Source: Clarireedia homoeocarpa
Taxonomy: Eukaryota; Ascomycota; Leotiomycetes; Helotiales; Rutstroemiaceae
Direction: 5' to 3'
Assembly: GCA_001465935.1 (NCBI GenBank)
Contig: LNKV01000006.1
Coordinates: 1 to 64,000 of the forward strand
Length of the DNA: 64,000 nt
Position numbers and translations under genes: made by a program. Below the pieces are notes generated by a model. That model did not search any database. It was not told the origin of the DNA and saw only the letters and a list, made by a program, of their open reading frames with translations. Every line of letters starts with the position of its first letter. Within the stretch, counting starts at the first letter, position 1. Shown in pieces: positions 47,733 through 59,789 of the stretch.

Positions 47733-49229
47733 TTATCCCTTTAGAGAAGTTACCCAGGAACTGACATTCTTGATATAGCTAGCCGGATAAGCATCATCCG
47801 GAGCAAAATTCGTGATATTGACAGTTGTAATCGCGGCATCATCCGCATCATCAGAGCAATGTGGATAATCATCCAAATTGGTATCCAGCGTATCAATCGT
47901 GTCAGTAGTATTCAGGAAAACATCCGTGCCATTGGGACCAGAACCGAAGGCTGGGAACAGATTCGGAATCGGTGGGTAAGGTGGTCCATCGATCTCATAT
48001 TTGACAATTGGGAGATGAGGATATATGTTATCATTTTTTTTAGTCACGTATTTGGCTAAGGCGTAGTATGCTAGGTTGTCGGAGTTGCGTTGCACGTAGT
48101 AGCCTGTGGATCCTGGGTCGGCGTTATTGTGGTAGCGGGCGAGGACTTTGGTTAGAGTTGGACCATAGGCTGGGAACGTTAAGGTATTGCCGGTTGTGCC
48201 TACTTTGATATCGATCTGGAGATCAATAATGGAAGGGTTGGGACTTGGGGAGTCTGCAGCCAAATTCAAGTGTAATAATTCGTGCTAGTGTCCAGTCAGT
48301 ATAAGATCCCCTGAGCTTCTAGGTTCTCGTTTGTTCTTACAAGGAAACTTTGCGCTCTGTTGTCATATTTTGCAAGGTCAAGATTATTGGGACTTGCTTG
48401 CGCTTTTCCATAAGTGATTGCATCTGACAATTTCCTCCTATTCATGAACCCTTCGCAGAAGTTAATCATAGGGTAGCCAGTGTTGTCTTTGTTTTTTGCA
48501 TAGGCAAGCGGGGTAGGCTTTGCTTTTTCTCCCGGATTCGGAGGCCTGGGATGCGTTAGATTCATTGATGATGAGAAAGAGAGGGAAGTAAGAAGGAAAA
48601 GAAACTGACTTTGGTTGACACGGGTCATTATCTGGTCTCTTTTGGCACCTTTTGTATGGATCATCACATCGTACATGGATAGCGTGCTGAAATGGATTCT
48701 TGTAGCTGTATATCACGGTTGCTACATTCGCAAATACCGCTTGGATCTGAGATTGCTTGGCTTTGTTGTATCCTGGAGCGCCCAGAAACTCAAGTGCAGC
48801 TGCATTGTTCCAATCAATATTAGAGTGGACGCCATCTGTGTTAGATATAACCCAAGCATCATAGTAGGCATCGTCGATTTTTCCCTTGGCACCATCACCA
48901 TAGTTCTTCTTACAGTCGTCATATCCATAAAGAAAAGTTCCGATTTTGTTCAACGTAGATGGATCTGTACTCGTAGCTTCAGGTGGTATATCGGTGCCGG
49001 TTGGAACGACGTAGTAAGGAGATTCCTCACCAGAGAATTGGGGATTGGATATCGAGATAGCCGAGGCGGTTCCAGAGGGAGCAGGCGTTGATGTGCGAGA
49101 AGCGCTTGCCTTTGAGCTAGCAGGAGTGGGGACGTCCAAGCTGGTTTCGGAAGATAAAGCAGTTGGGGCGGCAAGAGTGCATTGTAGCACTAAAGAAATC
49201 GTTGCCAACTTCGAGATAAAGGTAGTCAT
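47733..49229 (-). CDS. Secreted HELLH zinc metallopeptidase-like protein
   Basis: Three exons: 49229-48610, 48545-48341, 48284-47733. Introns are 64 and 56 bp, with GTCAGT/CTAAC/CAG and GTAAGA/CTGAC/TAG signals. The sum is 1377 nt, 458 residues. It starts with a signal peptide (MTTFISKLATISLVLQCTLA) and a Ser/Thr/Pro-rich stretch. A core with GYPMINFCEGF follows, then HELLH at residues 276-280, created exactly at the second splice junction. Downstream AYGPTLTKVLARY and DNLAYYALAKY resemble the region after the zinc site in fungal M35/aspzincin-like putative peptidases. The C-terminus has several N-glycosylation sequons (NTT, NIT, NVS). An extracellular, zinc-dependent protease is likely; the third zinc ligand is not assigned. 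Confidence 0.8.
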
Positions 49230-50290
49230 TTTGCTTGCTGATATCGGTTTAAAAGCTTGGAGCTAATAGAGTGATTAAGAACGCCCATTAGGCGCGGCAT
49301 ACGGACATATATACACACAACTGATGGAGGACGAAATACGCTCAACGACAAACGCTGCGCCGTGGCGGTGTCAGAGCCCCTCGGAATAGCAACAGGTGAG
49401 AATGATTGCCTCATCCATCGGAGAATGAAGAGATGAATATGACAAGGAAGATCAACTATCCCTCAAATCACCCAAAGCCACTACATTTTACCTAGTATTT
49501 ACGTTTCTACGGAACCTTACGCTTTACGACGGAGGATCTTGGATGTTACATTTCAGCACCCGTGCCACTTGCGATTGGTCGGCATTACTATTCTAATTCA
49601 AAACCTAGTATTCACTTGATTATGCCATAAATTTCTAGAGGGGTACGTAAGATTACTATATATATAGACGATAGAGGCGATTGCACGTGTTGTACCGGAG
49701 GCTTAGGGTGAGACTCTCTCGCTTTTATTCCAACTTTGATCGCCTAAATTTCGTTTTGACTAGGAACACATTGCGTAGAAGGATCGAATGCGCCATATTA
49801 CGACTCATCTTTGAAGTGCAACGCATGGCGTGTGGGGGAGGTGGCTTCCTTCGTGTCACCATAAGCAGGAAGAAACTTTTGCAGCTGGATAATGGGTAGT
49901 CGAGGCAATGACGAAGATGAAAGACTGCCTACCCTTGTTATCATCGTTTGCTTAATTTCAAAGTGCAGGTCGATCGATCCTCATGAATTTCCGCCGTTCA
50001 TTCACCATGACCGGGACTTAGTCTCGATCTGGCTCCTGATGCCCTCTCCTGTAGATGAGAAGGCAGACGGAATCACGAATAGATGCCATACTCATTGCAC
50101 GAACACGAAGAATAAAGTGTATAGGGTTGAATCGATATGCCACTTTTTGTCATCTGTGAGATGTTGGCAGCAGAACCTTGATCGAAGAAGCACTTTCAAT
50201 TCTGTTTCTAGATACCCTCTGAAAAGTCCATAAATAGAAATCAGAAAACAACTTAATACTTGTTTATCTAGACCATGAAGTGCAGTCCTG
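49230..50290. other. Intergenic region upstream of the metallopeptidase
   Basis: Holds the metallopeptidase promoter; no gene is recognised. Frames at 49681-49899 and 49892-50233 lack domain or signal features. Confidence 0.4.
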
Positions 50291-50806
50291 TCAGGAAACA
50301 CCTACGAGCTCTTCCACAGCCCCCATATCCTCATAAAACAAAGCACCATACTCCTTCATGACCTCTATTTTCTCATCCATGGTTATGACCAAGTTTATTC
50401 TTCCAAAATCGTTCGGCACTTCACGCTCACTTTTATATCGCAATACCCATACTCCAACTCCGTCCGTTGGCCACCCAAATACCAACACTCTCTTCTGTAT
50501 TTCCGTTAACTCCACAAGGCCTATCTGTGCTTCAGCCCATTCCTGCCTACTGTTCCACCAAGTTGCCCCGAGTTTCCGCATCAATCCACAGAATTCATCT
50601 TCTTCAACAGCATCATCCGATCGCTCAGCAGGATGGAGGCGATCGAGGGAGAGAAACTTCATGTCTAAAATATTGGCTTCCTTGACGAGAACACCGCCCG
50701 TTGAGCAGTAGCCGTAGATTGTACAACCACGATTGCCGAATTCAGTCCTGATCGTGTGGGAGGGGGGTATTGGATAGCCGCAAGAGGGCTCATCGTTCAT
50801 AAACAT
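50291..50806 (-). CDS. Small conserved-looking hypothetical protein
   Basis: A 171-residue single-exon protein with an ordinary fungal composition. It has an acidic centre (DDAVEEDEFCGLMRKLGATWW), a tryptophan-rich segment and a FGWPTDGVGVWVLRYK strand pair. There is no signal peptide or membrane segment. The ATG at 50804-50806 is the first of the frame; a second Met follows two codons later. I do not recognise the family. Confidence 0.6.
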   Translation of the reverse strand: MFMNDEPSCGYPIPPSHTIRTEFGNRGCTIYGYCSTGGVLVKEANILDMKFLSLDRLHPAERSDDAVEEDEFCGLMRKLGATWWNSRQEWAEAQIGLVELTEIQKRVLVFGWPTDGVGVWVLRYKSEREVPNDFGRINLVITMDEKIEVMKEYGALFYEDMGAVEELVGVS

Positions 50807-51696
50807 GTTTGGTGATGTGCTATTTATAAGCCAGCGCAGTTGAAACGGGCTAAATGGGTGAAAGAGGAGAAAAATAGTGGTACTGAGTCTTCATGAGCGA
50901 GAATTAGAGGAATCTGGTGGAGATCCCGGTCGGGAACTTACACTAAGCCAATAGCTATAGTAAAGACTATTTTACTAGTAGGAGTGTTTGAAGACATTAG
51001 AAATTTTAGAAAGATCAATCAATTTGGCAGAAAATCCGAAGCTTGTCATGCGACAGTATGGGAGCTCATCACGTGCTGATCCTTCTTGGACGGGTCGTAC
51101 CACTTCTCAATGTTTATAGGATTTGTTTCGTTTCTGGGGCGCAGTCGTCAGCCTCTCTATCGACATGGGTTTATCTGTTTCAACTATAAATCTTCGTCAC
51201 ACATTCTTTGGGATCTGTGCAGCTTACTCTTAATGCAGTCTTTCAGCTCGCATTCCTCGTTGAACCCCACTATGCTTTCATTGATGCTTAAAATAATATA
51301 ATACACATCTACTAACTTATTTTTATTATAAAATAAAGAAAGCGAAATTAGTGTAGACATGTTACCATAAAGTCTACACAAGTCTTTGTTCAAAAATTCA
51401 AGGTTATTTCTGGTTCTCTGGACCCCAAAGTCTTAGGTTGATAGGCAGGGAAGGAGGTGACAAGAGAAGATAAAAAGGACCACAGCTCTGGGTTTCATCG
51501 AATAGAGGATCACTGGGTCTAAAGTTATGAATGATACAGCCAACGCCACGAAGATCGGAAAGCTGAGAAGTCTAGATATGAGCAAAGCTGGTTTGGGTGC
51601 AAGAGTTTGATATTTAAGTATTCTTCGTTGAATTATAAACTTGAGCCTTTGCTGAAAATATGTACAAGTGCAGTCGGCCTAGAACCTTTTTACAAA
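50807..51696. other. Intergenic between hypothetical gene and esterase
   Basis: No supported gene. Frames at 51086-51301 (plus) and 51184-51393 (minus) overlap each other and look random. The segment from about 51400 to 51696 would be the esterase 3' side. Confidence 0.4.
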
Positions 51697-52947
51697 TTAT
51701 AAACACTATACATGGTTAGTCTGGGATCATCAAATTGCAATCAAACATTTATAACATACCTGAGAATACCAATCATTGCTATAAGTACACTTGCTACCGG
51801 ATGCGCAACTTGTACAACCTGTGAATCCCGAACCTCCACATTGTCCATAAAGCGCAGCAGAACAACCTCCTGGTGTGCCGGTACTCGTAGTAGTGGCAGA
51901 AGTCGTGCTATCACTAGTAGACCTCGAAGTTAGAGTGGTCGCGGTAGTAGTGGTACCCGGAACACTCGTTGTGACACTGCCTCCTGCGCATGCTTGAGAG
52001 ATACAGAACCATGCCAAGTCATTAGTCTCGTGGACAGGAACAGTGTGTCCAACACCTGTAGCCGAATACCCAACGAGCTTTGTGCCGTCTCCATAAACTA
52101 TCTGCGTGTATCCTGATTGTGGTGAATTTGTAACATTGCGAGTGAAAGAAAGACCCAGGACGTTGGACCATTCTTTGAGCTCTTCACCCAGATTTGGATA
52201 ATAGAGAATGGTATCAACTGTGCCGTGCCAACTTTTGAAATTCTATATTAGCCTTAGAGAATCTTACTAGGAGGTTGAGTCAACTTACAGCATCATTCGG
52301 GGTCTGGAGCCCGAGTAACCAGGATAGTAACTGCGGACAAGATTGCCCCAAGTCTCAGCACTTTGTATAGTTTGACCGTTTGCGCATTGGGAGTTCCATC
52401 CTGGCGTCGCCATCCCAGCGGTAGCACCCGCGACGTAAAAGCAGCCATCCGGAACTCCAGAATATGCGCTAGCAGCTTGGAAGACCTCGGGATATGCACC
52501 GGCTAGGACATTGGTCATCATCGCACCAGAGCTGCTTCCTGTGACATAGACCTTGGATGCGTCGCCACCGTAGTTGCTCACGGCATATGATACCATGTTC
52601 ACAATGGTCTGGCTGTCTCCGCCGCCATTGTGGGTCAACGAGGCTTTGGATGCGACGTCCCAACATCCACCGGAAGAAGGAGAGCTGGGGTAGATAACAA
52701 TGAAGCCGTAAGTGTCAGCATATTGCGCATATTTTGTTTCCGAGAAGTATCCCGGTCCAGTTCCTTGGCAGTGATGAACTGCGACAATGATTGGAGCCTG
52801 AGCTTTCTTGGACGTTGGAACATAAATATACATGGTAGCAGCCGTCGGTCCTGATTTGAATGCTGTGACTTGCTGTAAAGAAGACGTGAGGGCGCTAGCA
52901 GAAGTTGCTAAGGCGAATAACGCCGCCAAGGTAGAGAGGAAATGCAT
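51697..52947 (-). CDS. Secreted CE1-type esterase (acetylxylan/feruloyl) with CBM1
   Basis: Three exons: 52947-52289, 52231-51760 and a 9-bp last exon 51705-51697 coding only Cys-Leu-stop. Introns are 57 and 54 bp with GTAAGT and GTATGT donors. The product is 379 residues. It has a signal peptide (MHFLSTLAALFALATSASA) and an alpha/beta-hydrolase core, with nucleophile Ser139 in GSSSG, WHGTVD (acid Asp225) and GHTVPVHETND (His). A Thr/Ser-rich linker and a fungal cellulose-binding CBM1 (YGQCGGSGFTGCTSC...SNDWYSQCL) follow. Such enzymes remove acetyl or feruloyl groups from xylan outside the cell, and CBM1 anchors them to cellulose. It is the first gene of a xylan-degradation neighbourhood and transcribes away from the GH43 relic. 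Confidence 0.9.
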
Positions 52948-53476
52948 TTTGGGCGTCCGGGTCGGGGAGTTGTTCAGTATGGATGGAGAATGCTTTGCCG
53001 CGGGGGATATCTCTTAACTTATAGTTTCGAAACAATGTTTTTCTGCATCAGCCTTCGGGCACCGATACGGATAGGAGATCCTTGCCTTTCGTCCGATTCA
53101 GGCGTAACCATGTTGGCAGCAGTCAATTTTAAGTATATTAGTACGGAGGAAGACTCTCCACCTAGTTGGGATATTTGCATTAAGGCTGCTCATATGTTCC
53201 ACCTGACAACCCGTTTAACTTTAGATCGGCAATTAAATCTGCAGTTTATGCGACCCACAATGGAACAAGCAGTATCCCTTTACCTTGGTAAGTGCTTACA
53301 GTTTGTGAACTCCACCCAAGCGAATTTGTGGGGAACGCAGAGTAGTCAAGGGGAGAGGATACCGAGCAACAAATCATTCAAGTGCCGAGATTAGGTACAG
53401 TACCACGCGCGGAATCCCCGCACACAAGATAATTTCAGTTAGAAGATTAGGCAGATTGACCCCTAATACAATTAAT

Positions 53477-53686
53477 TTAGCCTTCTAAGCTACAGCCTAA
53501 TATATAAATTGTAGCTGATAGAAAGGTGCTATTTAGCGCAAACACAAGTTAATTAACGCTCTCGAATTTCTCCACCAAATAGCTTCAAGGTCAACCTCAA
53601 TTTAAGGTGGAAGTATCAAGTATATCACTTGCTCTGTGCTTTCAGTCTACTTAGGCTAGGTCTAGACCGTATAGTATTTAGGCTAA
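53477..53686. promoter_or_regulatory. GGCTAA motifs between esterase and GH43 relic
   Basis: GGCTAA occurs at 53681-53686 (plus) and at 53477-53482 (minus, as TTAGCC), with GGCTAG at 53654-53659. GGCTAA is the established binding core of the xylanase activators XlnR/Xyr1. The location between two divergent xylan-degradation genes fits, but six-base words are common by chance. Confidence 0.35.
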
Positions 53687-53935
53687 ACCTGCGCCAAGGC
53701 CTCTAATATGTTTCTGAAACACGACGTCACGAGGCTCCTATGGCCACTTCGTCGTCGAATTTGAGTTTTATACATAAGTGACTACCTGTACATAATTTGG
53801 ATTCTGGTGCGAACTTCGAGAATCTGGTCTCCTCGTCTTGTAAAAGCGTAACTAGTGCTAATACATGTATTAATACCTCGTGCGTGATGGTGACAAGTGT
53901 CTCCAACCGCTCTCCTTTGGTTTCTCGCCACGTTC

Positions 53936-56047
53936 ATGTCTATGGTGATAGTGATTGTGGCAGACACGAGTTCGACGTATACCAATCCTATTTTACCGGG
54001 CTTCCATCCAGACCCAAGTTGCATCTACGTATCGGAATGGAACAGCACAAGGTTCTCTACTTCTTCCAGCTTCAATACCCTCCCGAGAATCCCAATCCAT
54101 GCTAGCAAGGACCTCAAAAATTGGAAGCCAATTACTAACATGCTGAAAGGAAAATCTCAGCTACCAGATCTTGCACTCACTAATAGTTCAACCGTGTGGC
54201 CAATTTGACTTTCCTGTATATAGCTGTCATAGAAAAGCTAACATACAAGTAGTGGAATCTGGATTCCACCTATCCGATACCACGATAGCTACTTCTACGT
54301 AGTCACCACATTGGTTCATGATGACCGAGCTGTGATTGACTTCTCTCGATGGGACAATGTAAATGCCGACCGTGAAAATTTTTTCAATACGATTTGCTGA
54401 TCAGTGAGAGGTCATTTTCAGAACAAGTAACCCTAACGATTCGACTCTTTGGTCTGATTCGGTACGTTTCAACTTCATCGGGTATGATACATCTCCATTT
54501 TGGGATAACGATGGCACATCGTACATAGTCGGATCTCAGGCGTGATGCGTTTAGTAAGCTCAGCCTTCTGAAAGTAGCAGTGGCGTTACCCCTAAAGATT
54601 TATCGGTCCGGGCATCGGGCATCCAGCTTGCTCAAGTTGATCTAAATACAGGGAAGACAAGTGAATGGGAAACCATCTGGACAGAAACAGGAGGTCAAGT
54701 GAGTTCCAGAAGCAGCTGCCCTTACAAATAGATGCACTGACAGCAACACGTAGGCACCCGAAGTCCCTCATATCTACTGCAAGGATGAGATGTATTATAT
54801 GTTGATTTGCTGAAGGCAGGCAATAACACTGCTGTATATGCAGCTTGACTGATTTTCGGGCCAGGGGACATTGGTTATGGCCATATAGAGACTATCTCAC
54901 ATTATTATTCCTTTTTCCAATCCAGCTAATCCAAACTTGACGGCAGCTAACACCATAAAATTTCGTAAGCTCAAGTCAACATTTAAAACTCATCGTGCTA
55001 ACATATTATTAATAGTTCAAACGATTGGTCATGCAGACTTATTTCAAGACTCTCCTGAGAACTAGTAAGAGAAACTGGGACCTCAAAGGGGTTTTATCTT
55101 ACAGCTTACGTGGAGCGCAGGTGGGGAGTCGCCTTGGCTACTAGACAGGGCTCAACGGACTCTCATCCAATGGGATAGGAGACTGTTCTAACACCTCGCA
55201 GATGGCAGAGAGGAGAATGGCCTCCACACGGCCCAGTACATGGAATAATGGGAGGATGGTCAATGCCTATTGCAAGTAAGGATATTAATGGGATCGGGTC
55301 TGTCATGTCCACGCAGTGTTTAGCGCTGTTCGTACTAATTTATTTCCATAGACCATGAATTACAGATGGAAACAATGCAGATGTTGCCCAGGGATTCCAA
55401 CTTTCACTTCATTTCATTCATTGGAGAGTTCTCCGAGAGCGCTCATAAGCTATATCTCCAACCAGCCATACTCATAGTTTGCAGCTCGACCCGTCGTCGT
55501 CGAATATTACAGGTTTCGATGGGAGGTCTGCACTGGTAGGGCGATCATTTCTACTTCATCTACAACAAGATACACTCTTCACGCATAATTTTCTTATGGA
55601 ATATTCCCCCCACTGTCGACAATGAGGAGGAGGGTGGGGAATAACAGTTTCTTTTCAGCAGGACCACCACGCTGAAAGTGCAGTTTTTAAGCTGTCTAGG
55701 AGCTCGATACCTTACGTCCGAGTAAGAGGCTACGCGAATTTGTCTCCAATATCTATCACACAAGAGGTTTTATCAAAGTCGTTGATGAATCAGAAGTTAC
55801 GCCTTGAGATCAAATAACTCGACTGGACGCACTCAGCATTCTCGTACATGCCTGCGAATTGAATGCATTCGATGGCTACCCTCACGAGTGTTCTCACTTC
55901 TTCGTTAAGTTCAGGATTCGCCATTTGAGTTCTTCATTCTCCTGCAGGATTTTGGACTTCTTTGACTTTTATATCATAGGAACCTTGGTAGGTGGATATG
56001 CGACCAGCAATGGAGGTTCAGCATCTATTCCTACGTACTTTTTCTAA
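53936..56047 (+). pseudogene. Decayed GH43 beta-xylosidase/arabinofuranosidase gene
   Basis: A GH43 protein can be followed in order but in broken frames. The pieces are: NPILPGFHPDPS (catalytic base Asp region, ~53980) with IPIHASKDLKNWKPI; GIWIPPIRYHD (~54250); TLWSDSVRF and SPFWDNDGTSYIVG (~54440-54540); ASGIQLAQVDLNTGKT (~54620); APEVPHIYCKDEMYYML (~54755); TIGHADLFQDSPE (~55020); GVALATRQGS; FIHWRVLRERS (~55420); and LVGGYATSNGG near the end. Several junctions keep intron-like signals, but there are in-frame stops and frameshifts, for example a TGA right after the MYYML block where one extra base shifts the frame. The catalytic machinery cannot be assembled into one product. It lies between two intact carbohydrate-active genes. 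Confidence 0.82.
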
Positions 56048-56424
56048 TGATAATATCAGGCCAATGGCCAAGACTCAATAGTACAATACAGGAACTGATT
56101 TCTCGAAATTTTGATATTGATCAATGAGCTAGCATCGAGATCCACAAATTTCTTGCCTCGTTTCTTAAGAAACAAATTCCTCTTCCATGCGATGGTCACA
56201 ACGGAGTTCGCTCAGCTGATGAATGCCACATTCAGTGATCTGCTTTTTTAGTGCAGTCACCAGATGTTGCTTACAAACATCGTTATTTTCATTTTAGTGG
56301 CAAAAGACGCTGTTACAGAGTCAGTTCGAATGAAATCACGTCAATCACTAATACTGTGCAAGGGGCTGTCGATAACTAAATGTTGTTGCCAGGTATGTGA
56401 AAGTGTTATCCCAGACCTAAACCC
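56048..56424. other. Intergenic after the GH43 relic
   Basis: No gene seen. It is the convergent 3' region between the GH43 relic and the six-hairpin glycosidase and may include remaining GH43 C-terminal sequence near 56048-56090. Confidence 0.4.
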
Positions 56425-58595
56425 TCATAGAGCCGGCAAGAAGCCTTCGACTCTCACGTTCCATCCTTCCGGAAAGTGAGGACCCGCTTCACCGTCCCAT
56501 CCTCCTGCCATCATGGCCATAGCGAGCATGAACGCGCTCGCTCCAGGAAAGTACGGAGTTGGTACCCTCGTGCTCTCAGGATACCCGGCGTCATCAAATG
56601 AAAATGCGGGATCCAGTAAGTATGCTACGGCTTGATTAATATTACCTAATCTTAATTGATTCATTGCGAGCATTGGCCAGTCCCAGCCATACAGGTTATC
56701 CCAATGCCAAACTCCAAGTATCTTGTCCGCGGTATTCCTGACGTATGTCATATTCAACGCCGGGCCGCTCTTTGGTGGTGGTAGAAGACCGAATATTCCC
56801 GTCATTGCTGGGTGGTCTTCAACGGTGGTGTTGTTGTCCCACATATCAGGGATTCCTTCATATACTGTATATGTATCATCGGCGGTGGGTAGCGGAGCAA
56901 GATTATCTCTAACGGTTGTCCAGCTTGTCGGCACCGTCTCATTCAGTCTTTCTTTCCATGAAATGGCGACATCTAAGCCAAATCTCCAGTAAGCAATCTC
57001 AAATGCTGGGTTTATTGTTACGTTCTTGTTCGTGTTCTCTGATACCGGGTACATCGGTGGACCGAGATCGTATACGTTCGTGCTATGGTTATAGAACGCG
57101 TATGATGCCATGAAATCAGCAGAAGCTTCTAGGATGGTGTTCCACTTGTGCAAAGTAGTAGTGTTCGGGAATGAACGGTATTCTAGCTCGGCAAAGTACA
57201 TTGGATGAGGTTGCTGCCAGATAAGTAGAGCATTGATATCGCCTGGCGTAGATCTCCCGGTTGGATCAGACATCTTTCCCCAACGAGCACCATCATACCC
57301 CTGTCTCTTTGCTCGCTCATATGATGACGGTAGGAAAAGGTTGTACATCGTTGGGATGCTGCGCCGTAACAACGACCACCGATTCCAACGACCCCAATGA
57401 AGCAGATGCCATAGCGTCATTTCAAGGTGAAACTTCCCGTACCAGCCATTGTTTGTCAAGCCTGACTCCTGAGGCGAATTTTTACTCGGTGCTTCATTGA
57501 TGGCAAGAAGGTACTGAGATAGAATTATTCTGCGCTGAAGCTCTGTGGCATTTCTCGATGGTGATTCAGTCATGTCAATGAAAGCTCCTTCCCGCCAATA
57601 TGACTCCCACCATGTAGTGGATGCATTTGTAATGGAGGAGTAATCTCTTTCAATTACGGTGGATAATTCTGAGAACTTTGCAGTAAATTGCATTTGCATT
57701 ACCCCCTTTGGGAAGCTCAGGATGTAACGATGGGTACCATCAACCGGGCCAGTGACCTGACCATCGACATTCCAAGCGATAGAGGTAAAATATGTGGTAT
57801 TATCTATATCATGCTGGATCGTCGCGCCTCTTTCTCTCGTCGAAAGTGTCGTATTATGCTTCCCAACTGCGGTGAAAACTCCAACGGAAGGGTTGTCAAA
57901 TTTGCTGATGTCGGGATATGGGTAGTCGAAGAAGATCCCCAACTCTCCGGCTGACAAAAGAGATGAATGGATGCTGATGGCCAGCGTATCAGAATCTGGA
58001 TCACACCACGTCGTCACCTTGACAGCTGAGCCGTTCAAGGCAAACGAGGAGGATATCTTGCCCGTCCAGAGGTCTAAAGACTGGGCTTTCCCAGAAAGTT
58101 TACTTTCATTGACGGTAGAGTCCTTGAACCAAAGCCCAACCGTTCCCAAATTTATTCTCTGAGGATTACTGACAAGCCAACTCGAAATATTTGCTTCAGC
58201 CGGGTTTGGGATATCATAATTTACAAGACGCCCATGAGTCCAGTAGTCCAATCCCGTAAAGTCTAACTCAAGTCATTAAGTTGGCAATGCAAAAAGACCA
58301 AATGTGGAGGAATCATACCGTCTATCGAAGTCTGGTTTGTTGTCGTCGGTAGGCTGAAATTATGCCATCCCCAGCTTGAAAGAGTCGCAAAAGGCTTGAA
58401 AGTCTGCAGACCTGTTATGTCGACGCCGAAAGCAAAGTTGCCGTTGCCAACTTGAAGTGGCGTCGTACTGGAACTCGCATTTCGCTGAGGGTTGAACGCC
58501 TCAACTACCTGTCTTCTATTGATATTGATTTCGGCATTTGCAAGTAGCAACACATGTGAGAGAGCCGTGAGCACCCAGATCGCATTAGGTATCAT
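56425..58595 (-). CDS. Secreted six-hairpin glycosidase-like protein
   Basis: Two exons, 58595-58319 and 58262-56425, with a 56-bp intron (GTATGA...TTAG); 704 residues, fully in frame. A signal peptide (MIPNAIWVLTALSHVLLLANA) leads to an N-terminal beta-rich part (VGNGNFAFGVDITGLQTF, LSSWGWHN) and then a long alpha-helical barrel region. The blocks NGWYGKFHLEMTLWHLLHWG, PGDINALLIWQQPHP and WHWDNLYGWDWPMLAMNQLR resemble fungal six-hairpin glycosidases of the (alpha/alpha)6 type, the fold shared by GH65/GH95-like enzymes. Many N-glycosylation sequons agree with secretion. The exact GH family and substrate are not assigned. Its place between GH43, GH3 and CE1 genes suggests plant-wall polysaccharide side chains. 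Confidence 0.75.
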
Positions 58596-59789
58596 GGCAG
58601 TGGTGTAGAATACCGGGGCATGGTAATAGCATTGGTGGCGTTTGAAGTTCTTGGTTGATTGGTTTCAGTATTCTCAATTAAGAGAAACTCTCAAGCCCAT
58701 CCAGATTCAGTATGCTTGGTTGATATTATTTTGTACGGATCTTAAAGTCTCCGCATATACCGGCTGTCTCGAATGATGGCCGAGAGTTGTCTTTGATCAC
58801 CATATTCTGCAGGTCTAGTACCATGAAATGGGAGCTCGACGGCAGATCAACATACCGAGATGGCGAGAAGTATAGTATCATCAACCCACCTACGACATCC
58901 ATCCGGTACCTTAATTTTCGCGTGGAGAAGGGCATTTAACCGGCTGGACAGCGGGTGTGGGGAGAAATGCGGGGTTGCGTGGGGTAAAAACTTACCTTAG
59001 CATAGGATGGAAAGTCCATGGCGATGATGGGCCCTGTCAAATGAAATGGATCAGAATTGGAGATTGGTGTATGAAGCCGGAAGCCGGAAGGAGATTTGTG
59101 CCCATTGCGTATCTATTACCTGTCTAATCTCGCTCTTGGAGACCAAGATCTCCGATGATTCCGCTTCTGTTTCACAATAGCCACTCTTACGAGCAGTGAG
59201 TATTTACCTGCACACATAGCATGAGCCTTTCTTTGGCTTCGTGCTTAGAATATAATCACAAGTAGAGAAGAGATTTATAGTGGAGCATGTCGCAGTGCAG
59301 TGCAGTGCATCGAAGACTGTAACTACATATTACAGTACTTCATACACCTCGATCAAGAATTCTACGTAAACATGCAGGAGCAGAGGATAGAGAAAGCTGG
59401 ATCTTTGAACTTCCTGTATAACCTGAACTTTCAAAAATTACGGGCCAGTCATTAGTCATTAGCTGATTGAGTCAATTTGCACTAAGCTCTCCTGTAGATC
59501 CAAACGTCACATCGACCTTGAAACACTTTTTAGAAGTATCCAATAGATAACGAACGACATATAAGGCGTGAGAAGAGATAATCGTATAGTCGAAAAGAGA
59601 AGAAACAGTGCCGCTTGTCATGATTACCACCTCCGCCAATTCGGACGATGTTTACGGCTGTGCACTGACCCCTTAAGTCCCTGAGGTATATGTTGGAGGT
59701 TGCGGAGTGACAGCAGGAGTGATTTTGAAGACATCAATACTTGAGAAGAGTTAGTTTTTATCTCAAAGACTTTCTGGCACAATTGCTCA
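58596..59789. other. Intergenic between six-hairpin and GH3 genes
   Basis: About 1.2 kb holding the six-hairpin promoter and the GH3 3' side. No gene supported; the 69-codon minus frame at 58726-58935 has no features. Confidence 0.4.

Noticed and set aside
48615..49091. 158-codon plus-strand frame
   Set aside because: Antisense shadow of metallopeptidase exon 1, which has a signal peptide, correct splice sites and the zinc motif downstream.
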